From: Leifsonia sp. TF02-11
Lineage (GTDB): Bacteria; Actinomycetota; Actinomycetes; Actinomycetales; Microbacteriaceae
Reading direction: 5' to 3'
Length of the DNA: 64,000 nt
Assembly (NCBI RefSeq): GCF_017565305.1
Contig: NZ_JAGEKP010000002.1
Location: forward strand, 62,001-126,000
Each line of letters starts with the position of its first letter. The first letter of the stretch is position 1. Positions 7,750 through 15,829 of this stretch are shown piece after piece. Position numbers and translations under genes: made by a program. A model generated the notes under the pieces. The model was given only the letters and a program-made list of their open reading frames with translations. It was not told the origin of the DNA and did no database searches.

Positions 7750-9461
7750 GCACGCAAGGCACGCCGGCCGACACTCCTCAGCTGCTCACCGACGCGCGCG
7801 CCTGGCTGGCACAGGACCCCGACCCGGAGACCCGCGCCGAGCTCGAGTCGCTGATCGTCGCGGCGGAGGCCGGCTCGGCCGAGGCGGTCGACGACCTGCA
7901 CTCGCGGTTCGACACCCGGCTGGAGTTCGGCACCGCGGGGCTCCGCGGCGAGATCGCCGCCGGCCCGAACCGGATGAACCGGGTGCTGGTCGCGCAGGCG
8001 GCGGCCGGATTCGCCCGCTGGCTCCTGGAGCACGCCGAGGGCGCCCAGCCGTCGGTCGTGATCGGTTACGACGGCCGCAAGAACTCCGACGTCTTCGCCC
8101 GCGACACCGCCGAGCTGATGGCGGGCGCCGGTGTGCGCGCCGTGCTGCTGCCGCGCCTGCTGCCGACCCCCGTGCTGGCGTTCGCCGTGCGCCACCTCGA
8201 CGTGAGTGCCGGCGTCATGGTGACCGCGAGCCACAACCCGCCGAACGACAACGGCTACAAGGTCTACCTCGGCGGCGAGAACCACGGCTCCCAGATCGTC
8301 TCGCCCACCGATGCCGAGATCGCGGCGCACATCCTGGAGGTGGCGAAGGGCGACGTCGGCGACCTCCCCCGCTCCGAGCAGTTCGAGATCGCGTCGCCCG
8401 ACGTCGAGCTGGCCTACGTAGAGGCGACAGCGGCCGTCGCCACGACCTCCGCACCGCGGGACGCCGTCTCGTTCGCCTACACCGCGATGCACGGGGTCGG
8501 TTGGCGCACGGCGGAGGCCGTGTTCGAGCGCGTCGGCTTCTCGCGTCCGGTCGTCGTCACCGCGCAGCGCGATCCCGACCCGGCGTTCCCGACGGTCTCC
8601 TTCCCCAACCCCGAGGAGCCCGGCGCGATGGATCTGTCGTACGCGACCGGCCGGGAGGCCGGCGTCGACCTGATCATCGCCAACGACCCCGACGCCGACC
8701 GGCTCGCGGTCGCCATCCCCGACGCGACGTCGGCCGATGGCTTCCGGCGGTTGAGCGGCAACGAGGTGGGAGCGATCCTGGGCTGGCGTGCGGCCGAGCT
8801 CGCCGAGCGCGCGGCGACCGAGGGTGCGGCGTTCGGTGCGCTCGCGTGCTCGATCGTCTCGTCGCCGGCCCTTGCCGCCGTCGCCGCGGCCTACCGCCTC
8901 GACTTCGCCGACACCCTGACCGGCTTCAAGTGGGTGTCCAGGGCACCTGGTCTGATCTACGGCTTCGAGGAGGCTCTCGGCTACCTGGTGAACCCGCAGA
9001 CCATCCGCGACAAGGACGGGATCTCGGCGGCGACGGCGTTCCTCGACCTCGCGAACGAGCTGGCCGCCTCCGGCCGCACGATCGCCGACCACCTCGACGC
9101 GTTCGCCGAGCGCTTCGGCTACTTCGCCTCCGACCAGATCTCGATCCGGGTGACCGAGCTGTCCCGCATCGGCGAGATCATGGCCGCGCTGCGGTCGACA
9201 CCCCCGAGCCGGCTGGGCGGCGTCGCCGTGGACCACATCGACGACCTGCGCGACGGGTTCGGCGGACTCCCGCCGAGCGACGTGCTGCGCATCGTGCTCG
9301 CCGACGGCTCGCGCGTGATGGTCCGCCCGAGCGGCACCGAGCCGAAGCTGAAGATCTACATCGACGCGTCGAGTGACCAGGGTACGGTCGCGGAGCGGCG
9401 CGCCGAGGCGACGGGACGCGTCGCCGCCCTGGCCGACGCGATGCGGGAGCTCACCGCCTGA
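7746..9461 (+). CDS. pmmB: Alpha-D-phosphohexomutase family protein (phosphomannomutase/phosphopentomutase-like)
   Basis: A 571-residue phosphosugar mutase that moves a phosphate between C1 and C6 (or C5) of a sugar. The catalytic phosphoserine loop ASHNPPN places the active serine at S162. The Mg2+ loop is D314-P-D-A-D-R, and the phosphate-contacting RPSGTEPK is near the C-terminus. The start is GTG at 7746, overlapping the punA stop. Coupling to punA, as in M. tuberculosis deoD-pmmB, suggests that it converts (deoxy)ribose 1-phosphate to the 5-phosphate, although the family also includes phosphomannomutase and phosphoglucomutase. The substrate is therefore inferred from context. Confidence 0.9.
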   Translation: MSTQGTPADTPQLLTDARAWLAQDPDPETRAELESLIVAAEAGSAEAVDDLHSRFDTRLEFGTAGLRGEIAAGPNRMNRVLVAQAAAGFARWLLEHAEGAQPSVVIGYDGRKNSDVFARDTAELMAGAGVRAVLLPRLLPTPVLAFAVRHLDVSAGVMVTASHNPPNDNGYKVYLGGENHGSQIVSPTDAEIAAHILEVAKGDVGDLPRSEQFEIASPDVELAYVEATAAVATTSAPRDAVSFAYTAMHGVGWRTAEAVFERVGFSRPVVVTAQRDPDPAFPTVSFPNPEEPGAMDLSYATGREAGVDLIIANDPDADRLAVAIPDATSADGFRRLSGNEVGAILGWRAAELAERAATEGAAFGALACSIVSSPALAAVAAAYRLDFADTLTGFKWVSRAPGLIYGFEEALGYLVNPQTIRDKDGISAATAFLDLANELAASGRTIADHLDAFAERFGYFASDQISIRVTELSRIGEIMAALRSTPPSRLGGVAVDHIDDLRDGFGGLPPSDVLRIVLADGSRVMVRPSGTEPKLKIYIDASSDQGTVAERRAEATGRVAALADAMRELTA

Positions 9462-9516
9462 CGCGTGGCAGGCTGGCTCTCGGTTTGACCTTCGGCCGCG
9501 CATGGCGGAGGCTGGG

Positions 9517-10452
9517 ATGATGCGTGTGAAATTCCGGCTCGTCGTCCCGCTCACGATCGTCGCCCTCCTCGCGGGGTGTGCGCCGACAGCGGGCGGAGCT
9601 CCGAGCACCACGTCGGCCCCTCCGTCCGCCGCCCCTTCGGCCTCGCCGGACGCGCGCAGCGCCACCGCACTGAAGGCGCTCGAAGCGCTCGAGTCGGAGC
9701 ACGGTGCGCGCGTCGGCGTGTACGCGATCGACACCGGGACAGGGAAGCAGATCGCGTACCGCGCCGACGAACGCTTCGGTTACGCCTCCACCTACAAGGC
9801 CCTGGCCGCCGGTGCCGTGCTCGCCGCCCCGCCGGCCGGCGGTCTCGACGCCCCGATCGGTTACACGTCCGGCCAGCTGGTCGCCCACTCGCCGATCACG
9901 GAACAGCACGTGGAGACCGGGATGACGCTCCGCGAGCTCGCGGACGCCGCGGTGCGGTACAGCGACAACACCGCAGGCAACCTGCTGTTCGAGGCGCTCG
10001 GCGGCCCGGCCGGATTCCAAGCGGCCCTGCGCGAGCTCGGCGACACGGTCACGCGTGCGGAGCGGGTCGAGCCGACGCTGAACCAGCTCACGCCGGGAGG
10101 CAGTGCCGACACCAGCAGTCCGCGCGCCCTGGCGACCGACCTCCGGGCCTACGCGCTGGGCTCCGCCCTCTCGGCGGCCGGCCGCGCCCAGCTGAAGACC
10201 TGGCTGGTCGGCAACACCACCGGAGACGCCCTGATCCGCTCTGTCGCGCCGACGGGCTGGACGGTCGGCGACAAGACGGGCAGCGCCGACCACGGCACCC
10301 GCAACGACATCGCCGTGATCTGGCGCGACACGGGCAAGCCGATCGTGCTGGCCGTGCTCACCGACCACCCGGCGGCGGACGCCGACAACGACGACGCCCT
10401 CGTGGCCGCCGCCGCCCGGGCCGCCCTGCGCGGCCTCGGCGCACTCGGCTGA
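9517..10452 (+). CDS. Class A (serine) beta-lactamase, lipoprotein
   Basis: A 311-residue secreted enzyme that hydrolyses beta-lactams through an acyl-serine intermediate. The N-terminus is basic, then hydrophobic, and ends in the lipobox L-A-G-C, so the mature enzyme should be lipid-anchored on the outer face of the membrane. A Ser/Pro/Ala-rich tether of about 30 residues follows. The catalytic set is complete: S91-T-Y-K94, S149-D-N151, E185 in the omega loop (VEPTLN) and K253-T-G-S. GGAGG at 9507-9511 suits either ATG 9517 or ATG 9520; the second has the better spacing. It is not near any mobile element or regulator, so it looks like a resident chromosomal gene. The substrate spectrum cannot be read from sequence. 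Confidence 0.92.
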   Translation: MMRVKFRLVVPLTIVALLAGCAPTAGGAPSTTSAPPSAAPSASPDARSATALKALEALESEHGARVGVYAIDTGTGKQIAYRADERFGYASTYKALAAGAVLAAPPAGGLDAPIGYTSGQLVAHSPITEQHVETGMTLRELADAAVRYSDNTAGNLLFEALGGPAGFQAALRELGDTVTRAERVEPTLNQLTPGGSADTSSPRALATDLRAYALGSALSAAGRAQLKTWLVGNTTGDALIRSVAPTGWTVGDKTGSADHGTRNDIAVIWRDTGKPIVLAVLTDHPAADADNDDALVAAAARAALRGLGALG

Positions 10453-10515
10453 GCCGCGAGACGCCCAGCGCGACCCCGTGGGCCGCGAGACGGCGCACAG
10501 TGCGCCGGAAACCTC

Positions 10516-10542
10516 CGAGGCGGCGGATTCTCCGCCGCCTCG
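10516..10542. terminator. Bidirectional hairpin between the beta-lactamase and MFS genes
   Basis: A 12-bp GC-rich stem (10516-10527 with 10531-10542) with a TTC loop lies between two convergent genes. There is no T-run. Confidence 0.7.
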
Positions 10543-10563
10543 CGGTCAGCGTGCCCGGCGCGC

Positions 10564-11757
10564 TCAGCGCGTCGGCGCGGAGCGCCGCGCGGCGCGCGCG
10601 GCGAAGCTGAGCAAGAACGTCGCCAGTGCGGCTACCGTCACCGCCGCGCCCGCGAACGGCACCACCTGGGCACCGCCCGTGCCGAGAGCGAGCGCGCCGA
10701 TCGGCGGGGCGATCGCGATTCCGACGTACATCGCGGTGGAGTACCACGAGAGCGCGAGCGCCGACGATTCCGGGTCGAGGTGCACGAGCCGGTGCTGCAC
10801 CGGAATCGCCATGGCGAAGGCGGTGACGCCCCAGAGCGCGAACACCACGGCGGACGCTGCGAACGATGCTTCCACGAACGGCAGCACCGCGAGCGCGACC
10901 ACCTGCCCGAGCAGAGCGTAGGTCGCGATCCGGCGGCTGCCGAAGCGATCGGTCAGCGGCCCGGCGACGACGTTGCCGACCACCCCGGCGATACCGTAGG
11001 CCAGGAGCAGCGCCGCCAGCAGCGGACCCGTGCCTCCTGTCGACGCCCTGGTGACCGCGGCGGAGAAGATGTAGACGATGTTGAAGCCGGCGATCATGAA
11101 CACCGTGGTCGCCAGCAGGGCGAGCACACGTAGGTTCGCCAACACCGCCAGGCGCTGCTTCAGGCTCGCCGGAGGCGCCAACGGCACGTTCCGCACGAAC
11201 ACCGGGATGAGGGCGGCGAGCACCACCCCGAGGCCGACGACGCACCACAGCGCGAACCGCCAACCCGCGACACCGCCGAGCGCGGTGCCGAGGGGCGAGC
11301 CGACAGCGGTCGCGAGCGTGAAGCCCGCGCCGACGAGGGCGAGGGCCCGGCCGCGCTTCTCCGGCGCGGCGAGGGAGGCCGCCGCGGCGGTGGCCGTCGG
11401 GACGAGTGCTGCGCCGCCGATTCCGGAGAAGGTGCGGCCGGCGATGAACCAGCCGAGGTCGGGAGCGACGGCGGCGACGGCCGTGCCCACGGCGAAGACG
11501 GCTAGCCCGACCGCCATCAGGGCGGAGCGGGGCACGCGCGGCAGGAGGATCGAGACCGCGGGTGCCGCGACGGCGACGACGAGCGAGTAGGTGGTGATCG
11601 ACACGCTGACCGCCCCGGCCGACGTGTGCAGCGTCGCCGCGATCTCTGGCAGCAGCCCGGCGATGACGAACGCGTTGGTACCGACGACGAAGAGCCCGAG
11701 GGCGAGGACCACGAACGCCGGAGTGGTTCTGCGGTACGATTGTTCGATGATCGTCAT
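10564..11757 (-). CDS. MFS transporter, drug:H+ antiporter type
   Basis: A 397-residue membrane protein with about 12 hydrophobic segments, resembling the AraJ/CmlA-type DHA1 exporters. It begins with a TTPAFVVLALGLFVVGTNAF-type first helix and has a conserved ALVPTATAAAA stretch in helix 4-5. It probably exports a small amphiphile or sugar-like compound by proton antiport; the substrate is unknown. I chose the ATG at 11757, which has a TTGACA -35 and a TACGCT -10 six nt before the codon on the minus strand. A longer in-frame start exists but would run into the divergent regulator. Repeat sequences across the promoter suggest control by the divergent winged-helix gene. Confidence 0.88.
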   Translation of the reverse strand: MTIIEQSYRRTTPAFVVLALGLFVVGTNAFVIAGLLPEIAATLHTSAGAVSVSITTYSLVVAVAAPAVSILLPRVPRSALMAVGLAVFAVGTAVAAVAPDLGWFIAGRTFSGIGGAALVPTATAAAASLAAPEKRGRALALVGAGFTLATAVGSPLGTALGGVAGWRFALWCVVGLGVVLAALIPVFVRNVPLAPPASLKQRLAVLANLRVLALLATTVFMIAGFNIVYIFSAAVTRASTGGTGPLLAALLLAYGIAGVVGNVVAGPLTDRFGSRRIATYALLGQVVALAVLPFVEASFAASAVVFALWGVTAFAMAIPVQHRLVHLDPESSALALSWYSTAMYVGIAIAPPIGALALGTGGAQVVPFAGAAVTVAALATFLLSFAARAARRSAPTR

Positions 11758-11796
11758 ACGGTTAGCGTAGGGCGATAGTTCGATGATTGTCAAACA
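11742..11796. promoter_or_regulatory. MFS promoter with two direct repeats, probable regulator operator
   Basis: GTTCGATGATCGTCATAC (from 11742) and GTTCGATGATTGTCAAAC (from 11778) are near-identical repeats 36 bp apart. On the minus strand a consensus -35 TTGACA (11788-11793) and a TACGCT -10 (11764-11769) are separated by 18 bp, and the -10 is 6 nt from the MFS ATG. One repeat covers the -35; the other covers the first MFS codons. The region lies 13 bp before the regulator start, so one protein could control both genes. Confidence 0.6.
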
Positions 11797-11808
11797 ATTG
11801 GGCACCGC

Positions 11809-12117
11809 ATGACCGAATACCCTTCGCCGCCGATGGATCAGGTCGAGCTGGTGGATGTGCTCCGCGCGCTGGCCGACCCCGTGCGACTGCAGATGGTGCG
11901 CGCGATCGCCGACGGGGAAGCCCATCCCAAAGGCGTCACCGACTGGGGCGTCGACGTGCAGAAGTCGACGATGGCGCACCACTTCAAGACGCTGCGCGAA
12001 GCGGGCCTCACCCACACGATCGTGAGCGGCCGCACGCACGACATCCAGCTGCGCCGCGCCGAACTCGACGAGCGCTTCCCCGGTCTGATCGAGGCGCTCC
12101 TCACCGCCACGGACTGA
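11809..12117 (+). CDS. Winged-helix (ArsR-like) transcriptional regulator
   Basis: A 102-residue cytosolic DNA-binding protein. A helix-turn-helix of the ArsR type covers about residues 12-80: LRALADPVRLQMVRAI, the recognition region STMAHHFKTLREAGL, then the wing with T-I-V-S-G-R. There is no cysteine cluster for metal sensing, so it is more like the ArsR-family regulators that sit beside MFS exporters and respond to organic ligands. It is divergent from the MFS gene, and the repeat pair between them is the likely binding site. It probably represses the exporter; the inducer is unknown. Confidence 0.85.
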   Translation: MTEYPSPPMDQVELVDVLRALADPVRLQMVRAIADGEAHPKGVTDWGVDVQKSTMAHHFKTLREAGLTHTIVSGRTHDIQLRRAELDERFPGLIEALLTATD

Positions 12118-12144
12118 GCCGGCGACCCGGCGAGACCGGCGCCG

Positions 12145-12417
12145 TCAGCCCAGCGCTTCGTCGAGCTTCTGCTCGAGCTCGTCGAGGTCGAAGTAGTTCT
12201 GCACGACGATCACGTCAGCGTTGGTCGGGCCGATCCGGTCGACCAGCTCCGGCGACGTGAGGATGATCTGAGCATCGCTCGCCGCGGACGTCACGCTCGC
12301 GATGTCGGCAGCGGCGACGTCGGCGTCGAGGCCCAGCCGCTCCAGAACCCGCTCCGCGTTCACCTTCAGGATGCCGGAGGTGCCGATGCCGGCACCGCAG
12401 ATCGCGACGATCTTCAC
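12145..12417 (-). CDS. PTS sugar transporter subunit IIB (lactose/ascorbate-type fold)
   Basis: A 90-residue phosphotransferase-system EIIB domain. The N-terminus MKIVAICGAGIGTS is the P-loop with the phospho-accepting cysteine C7, typical of the SgaB/UlaB branch. It would take phosphate from the adjacent EIIA and give it to a sugar bound by an EIIC membrane partner. No EIIC gene is in the window. It overlaps the EIIA stop by 4 bp. Without EIIC, it is either half of a system encoded elsewhere or a regulatory phosphorelay. Confidence 0.88.
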   Translation of the reverse strand: MKIVAICGAGIGTSGILKVNAERVLERLGLDADVAAADIASVTSAASDAQIILTSPELVDRIGPTNADVIVVQNYFDLDELEQKLDEALG

Positions 12418-12872
12418 CGCGCAGCGTCCTCGGTCAGCGTGAGGATGCGCTGCACCTCGGCGACGTCGGCCGCCGACGCCAGCGCCGGGATCGCGTCGGG
12501 ATCGTTGAACACGTTGGCGAGCTCGGCCACACTGCGCACGTGGCCCTCCGGCGTGGAGACGGCGAGGCCGATCACCACCGAGACCGGGTCGTTGTGCGGG
12601 TGGCCGAACACGACGGGCTCGTCGAGGGTCACGACGGAGAGCCCGTCGTGGTGCACATCGGGACCGGGTCGCGCGTGGGCCAGCGCGAGGCCGGGGGCGA
12701 TCACGATGTAGGCGCCGAACTCCTCGATCACCTGGATCATCCGTGCGCCGTAGCCCTGCTCCGTCGCACCGGAGCGCGTCAACGCCTCTCCCGCCAGCTC
12801 GACGGCGTCGCGCCAGTCCGAGGCGTGGGCTCCGACGGTCACAGCGGAGTCGGGCAACGGTGGCAGCGGCAT
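12414..12872 (-). CDS. PTS sugar transporter subunit IIA (mannitol/fructose/ascorbate type)
   Basis: A 152-residue EIIA domain of the PTS EIIA type-2 family. The phospho-accepting histidine is H66 in ALAHARPG, the family signature, and the PVVFGHPHNDPV segment follows. It accepts phosphate from HPr-P and passes it to EIIB, which follows with a 4-bp overlap. The start is ATG at 12872, with a leaderless-type -10 6 nt upstream, so EIIA-EIIB can be transcribed independently of add. It is unusual to find it at the end of a nucleoside salvage block without a permease subunit. Confidence 0.88.
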   Translation of the reverse strand: MPLPPLPDSAVTVGAHASDWRDAVELAGEALTRSGATEQGYGARMIQVIEEFGAYIVIAPGLALAHARPGPDVHHDGLSVVTLDEPVVFGHPHNDPVSVVIGLAVSTPEGHVRSVAELANVFNDPDAIPALASAADVAEVQRILTLTEDAAR

Positions 12873-12878
12873 GTGTCC

Positions 12879-12884
12879 AGCGTA
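12879..12884 (-). promoter_or_regulatory. -10 element of a probable leaderless EIIA-EIIB promoter
   Basis: TACGCT on the minus strand ends 6 nt before the EIIA ATG. It indicates a promoter internal to the nucleoside block. Confidence 0.5.
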
Positions 12885-12896
12885 CGCGTTAGCGCG

Positions 12897-14021
12897 TCAG
12901 GAACCCTCGAAACCTGCTGTGATGATCTCGGCCAGTTCTTCACGCTGCTCGACAGGGAGGAAGGCTCCCGCCGCAGCGTTCAGCTGGAAAATCTCGAGGT
13001 CCGTGCTGTCGTACGAGAAGGCGTCCGCGAGGATGCTCAGCTCACGCGTGAGCGTGGTGCCGCTCATGAGGCGGTTGTCGGTGTTGACCGTCACCCGGAA
13101 GCCGAGCTGGTACAGCAGATCGAACGGGTGGTCGAGGATGTCGTCGCCCCACGCCGCGATCGCGCCGGTCTGCAGGTTGGAGGTCGGGCTGGTCTCCAGC
13201 GCGATCTCGCGATCCTTGACCCACTGCGACAGCGTGCCGAGCGTCACGTACGTGTTCTCGTCGTCCTGGCGCTCGATCGTGATGTCCTCGGCGAGGCGAA
13301 CGCCGTGGCCGAGGCGGAGGGCGCGGCCGTCGAGGAGGGCGCTGCGGATGCTCTCGAGGCCGTCCGCCTCCCCTGCATGCACGGTCGACGGGAAGAAGTT
13401 GGCGGCCAGGTAGTCGAAGGCGGCGCGGTGGTTCGAGGCGGGGAAGCCCGCCTCAGTGCCGGCGATGTCGAAGCCGACGGCGCCGCGGTCGCGGTGGCGC
13501 ACAGCGAGCTCGGCGATCTCGAGACTGCGGTCGGTGTGGCGCATGGCGCTGACCAGCTGGCCCACGCGGATGCGGCGACCGGTCGCCCGCACGTCGTCGA
13601 TGCCCTGCTCGAGGCCCTCCTGCACGGCCTCCACGGTCTCGTCGAGGCTGAGTCCGCGGGTGAGGTGCTGTTCGGGCGCCCAGCGGATCTCGCCGTACAC
13701 CACGCCGTCGGCCCCGAGGTCCTGCACGAACTCGCGCGCGACGCGGGTCAGGCCCTCGCGCGTCTGCATCACGGCGGTCGTCAGATCGAAGGTCTTGAGG
13801 TACTCGACGAGCGAGCCCGAGTTGGACTTCTCCGCGAACCAGGCGGCGAGGGCCGTCGGGTCGCTCGCCGGCAGCTCGAGGCCGATCCCGTCGGCGAGCT
13901 CCAGCACGGTCGCGGCGCGCAGGCCTCCGTCCAGGTGGTCGTGCAGCGACACCTTGGGAAGCTCCCGGATGTCGGTGCCGTCGCTCAGTGTGTACTCGCC
14001 GACGTTCTCACTCATGCTCAT
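12897..14021 (-). CDS. add: Adenosine deaminase
   Basis: A 374-residue zinc hydrolase that converts adenosine and deoxyadenosine to inosine and deoxyinosine, which punA can then phosphorolyse. The metal and catalytic motifs are present in order: LHDHLDG near 28 (H-x-H), HAGEA in the middle, LGHGV, and N-T-D-N, whose aspartate is the last zinc ligand. An in-frame TTG at 14030 is possible. I chose the ATG at 14021 because a TAGATT -10 lies 7 nt upstream, which fits leaderless expression. It is the last enzyme gene of the salvage block, 53 bp downstream of deoA. Confidence 0.93.
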   Translation of the reverse strand: MSMSENVGEYTLSDGTDIRELPKVSLHDHLDGGLRAATVLELADGIGLELPASDPTALAAWFAEKSNSGSLVEYLKTFDLTTAVMQTREGLTRVAREFVQDLGADGVVYGEIRWAPEQHLTRGLSLDETVEAVQEGLEQGIDDVRATGRRIRVGQLVSAMRHTDRSLEIAELAVRHRDRGAVGFDIAGTEAGFPASNHRAAFDYLAANFFPSTVHAGEADGLESIRSALLDGRALRLGHGVRLAEDITIERQDDENTYVTLGTLSQWVKDREIALETSPTSNLQTGAIAAWGDDILDHPFDLLYQLGFRVTVNTDNRLMSGTTLTRELSILADAFSYDSTDLEIFQLNAAAGAFLPVEQREELAEIITAGFEGS

Positions 14022-14028
14022 GTCTCCC

Positions 14029-14034
14029 AATCTA
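14029..14034 (-). promoter_or_regulatory. -10 element of a probable leaderless add promoter
   Basis: TAGATT on the minus strand lies 7 nt before the ATG at 14021, in the 53-bp gap between deoA and add. Confidence 0.45.
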
Positions 14035-14074
14035 CTGAAGCCCGACCACCCGGCGGCACCCGTCGAGGCGGCGG

Positions 14075-15379
14075 TCAGCCGATGCGCTCGGCGACGAGCG
14101 GGGTGCGCTCGAAGGGCGTCCCGGGAGGCGCGATGCGGTAGGCGCCGTCGAGGGCCTCCATGGCGCGCTCGAAGCGGGCCGGCTCGTCGGCCGACAGCGT
14201 GAACAGCGGCTGCCCCGCGCGCACCTCGTCACCCGGCTTGGCGTGCAGGTCGATCCCCGCGGCGTGCTGCACCGGGTCCTGCTTGCGGGCGCGTCCGGCG
14301 CCCAGGCGCCAGGCCGCGATGCCGAACGGCAGGGCCTGCTGCTCGACCAGGACGCCGTCCGACTCCGCGACCACCGTGTGGGTCTCGTGCGCGACGGGCA
14401 GCGGCGCGTCCGGATCCCCGCCCTGCGCCCGGACGGTGGCGCGCCACTTGTCCATCGCGCGGCCGTCCTTCAGCGCGGCCTCCACGTCGGCGTCCGGCCG
14501 ACCGGCGAGCGTCAGCATCTCGCGCGCGAGCGCGACCGTCAGCTCGACGATGTCGGCAGGGCCGCCGCCGGCGAGCACCTCGACCGACTCGCGCACCTCG
14601 TTGGCGTTTCCGATCGCGAGGCCCAGCGGCACGTTCATGTCCGTGAGCAGCGCGGAGGTCGCCACACCGGCGTCCCTGCCGAGCTCGACCATCGTGCGCG
14701 CGAGCTCGCGCGACTTCTCGATGTCCTTGAGGAAGGCGCCGGAGCCGAACTTGACGTCGAGCACCAGCGCACCGGTGCCCTCGGCGATCTTCTTGGACAT
14801 GATGGAGGACGCGATCAGCGGGATGGCCTCGACGGTCCCGGTGATGTCGCGCAACGCGTAGAGCTTGCCGTCGGCGGGGGCGAGGCCGGAACCGGCCGCG
14901 CAGATCACGCCGCCTTCGTCGCGCAGCTGCGCGAACATCTCCTCGTTGCTGAGGTTGGCGCGCCAGCCCGGGATGCTCTCCAGCTTGTCGAGCGTTCCTC
15001 CGGTGTGTCCCAGCCCCCGGCCCGAGAGCTGCGGGACGGCGACGCCGAACGCGGCGACGAGCGGCATCAGCGGCAGGGTGATCTTGTCGCCGACTCCGCC
15101 GGTGGAGTGCTTGTCCGCCGTCGGCTTGCCGAGGCCGGAGAAGTCCATGCGCTCGCCCGACGCGATCATCGCCAGGGTCAGGTCCTTGATCTCGCGGCGC
15201 GTCATCCCGTTGAGGAAGATCGCCATCGTCATCGCCGACATCTGCTCGTCGCCGACGTAGCCGCGCGTGTACGCGTCCACCAGCCAGTCGATCTCCGCCG
15301 TGGTCAGCTCGCCCTTGTCGCGCTTGGTCCTGATCAGGTCGACGGCGTCGAACGCCTCGACCGCTCCTGCGGTGCTCAC
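14075..15379 (-). CDS. deoA: Thymidine phosphorylase
   Basis: A 434-residue enzyme that phosphorolyses thymidine, deoxyuridine and related pyrimidine nucleosides to the base and deoxyribose 1-phosphate. The signature SGRGLGHTGGTLDKLE is intact, as are KHSTGGVGDK (phosphate binding) and the N-terminal helical domain IRTKRDKGELT. The C-terminal domain (about 340-434) is complete. The length is normal for the family. The gene lies 21 bp downstream of cdd, so uridine or deoxyuridine formed by Cdd can be split at once. Actinobacteria often use this enzyme for both uridine and thymidine, but that cannot be shown here. Confidence 0.95.
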   Translation of the reverse strand: MSTAGAVEAFDAVDLIRTKRDKGELTTAEIDWLVDAYTRGYVGDEQMSAMTMAIFLNGMTRREIKDLTLAMIASGERMDFSGLGKPTADKHSTGGVGDKITLPLMPLVAAFGVAVPQLSGRGLGHTGGTLDKLESIPGWRANLSNEEMFAQLRDEGGVICAAGSGLAPADGKLYALRDITGTVEAIPLIASSIMSKKIAEGTGALVLDVKFGSGAFLKDIEKSRELARTMVELGRDAGVATSALLTDMNVPLGLAIGNANEVRESVEVLAGGGPADIVELTVALAREMLTLAGRPDADVEAALKDGRAMDKWRATVRAQGGDPDAPLPVAHETHTVVAESDGVLVEQQALPFGIAAWRLGAGRARKQDPVQHAAGIDLHAKPGDEVRAGQPLFTLSADEPARFERAMEALDGAYRIAPPGTPFERTPLVAERIG

Positions 15380-15400
15380 GAAGATGTAACCCCTACTTGG

Positions 15401-15829
15401 TCAGACAGTGTCGTCGGTGTGATGTTCTGCGGTGTATGCGTCGAGCTGGCGCGGTCCGAAGGCGTCCGGCAGCACCTCGTCGATCGTGCGGATACCGGAA
15501 ACCGTCTCGAGCAGCATCCCCTCGGCCGAGTGCTCGTAGAGCAGCTGCCGGCAGCGGCCGCACGGCATCAGGGTGTCCCCGTCGCCGTTGACGCAGGTGA
15601 AGGCGACCAGGTGGCCTCCTCCGGTCATGGCGAGCGACGACACCAGACCGCACTCGGCGCACAGCGTGATGCCGTAGCTGGCGTTCTCCACGTTGCAGCC
15701 GCTCACGATCCGGCCGTCGTCGACCAGCGCCGCGGCCCCGACCGGGAACTTCGAGTACGGCACGTACGCGTGCGTCATCGCCCCCGTCGCGGCGGCGCGG
15801 AGTGCCTCCCAGTCGATCGCGTCGGTCAT
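15401..15829 (-). CDS. cdd: Cytidine deaminase
   Basis: A 142-residue zinc enzyme that deaminates cytidine and deoxycytidine to uridine and deoxyuridine. The zinc and proton-shuttle motif C-A-E-C (in LCAECGL) and the second cysteine pair P-C-G-R-C are present, and the substrate segment VENASYG precedes them. It is of the small tetrameric type. The start overlaps the upstream permease stop by 4 bp, so import and deamination are translationally coupled. Confidence 0.95.
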   Translation of the reverse strand: MTDAIDWEALRAAATGAMTHAYVPYSKFPVGAAALVDDGRIVSGCNVENASYGITLCAECGLVSSLAMTGGGHLVAFTCVNGDGDTLMPCGRCRQLLYEHSAEGMLLETVSGIRTIDEVLPDAFGPRQLDAYTAEHHTDDTV

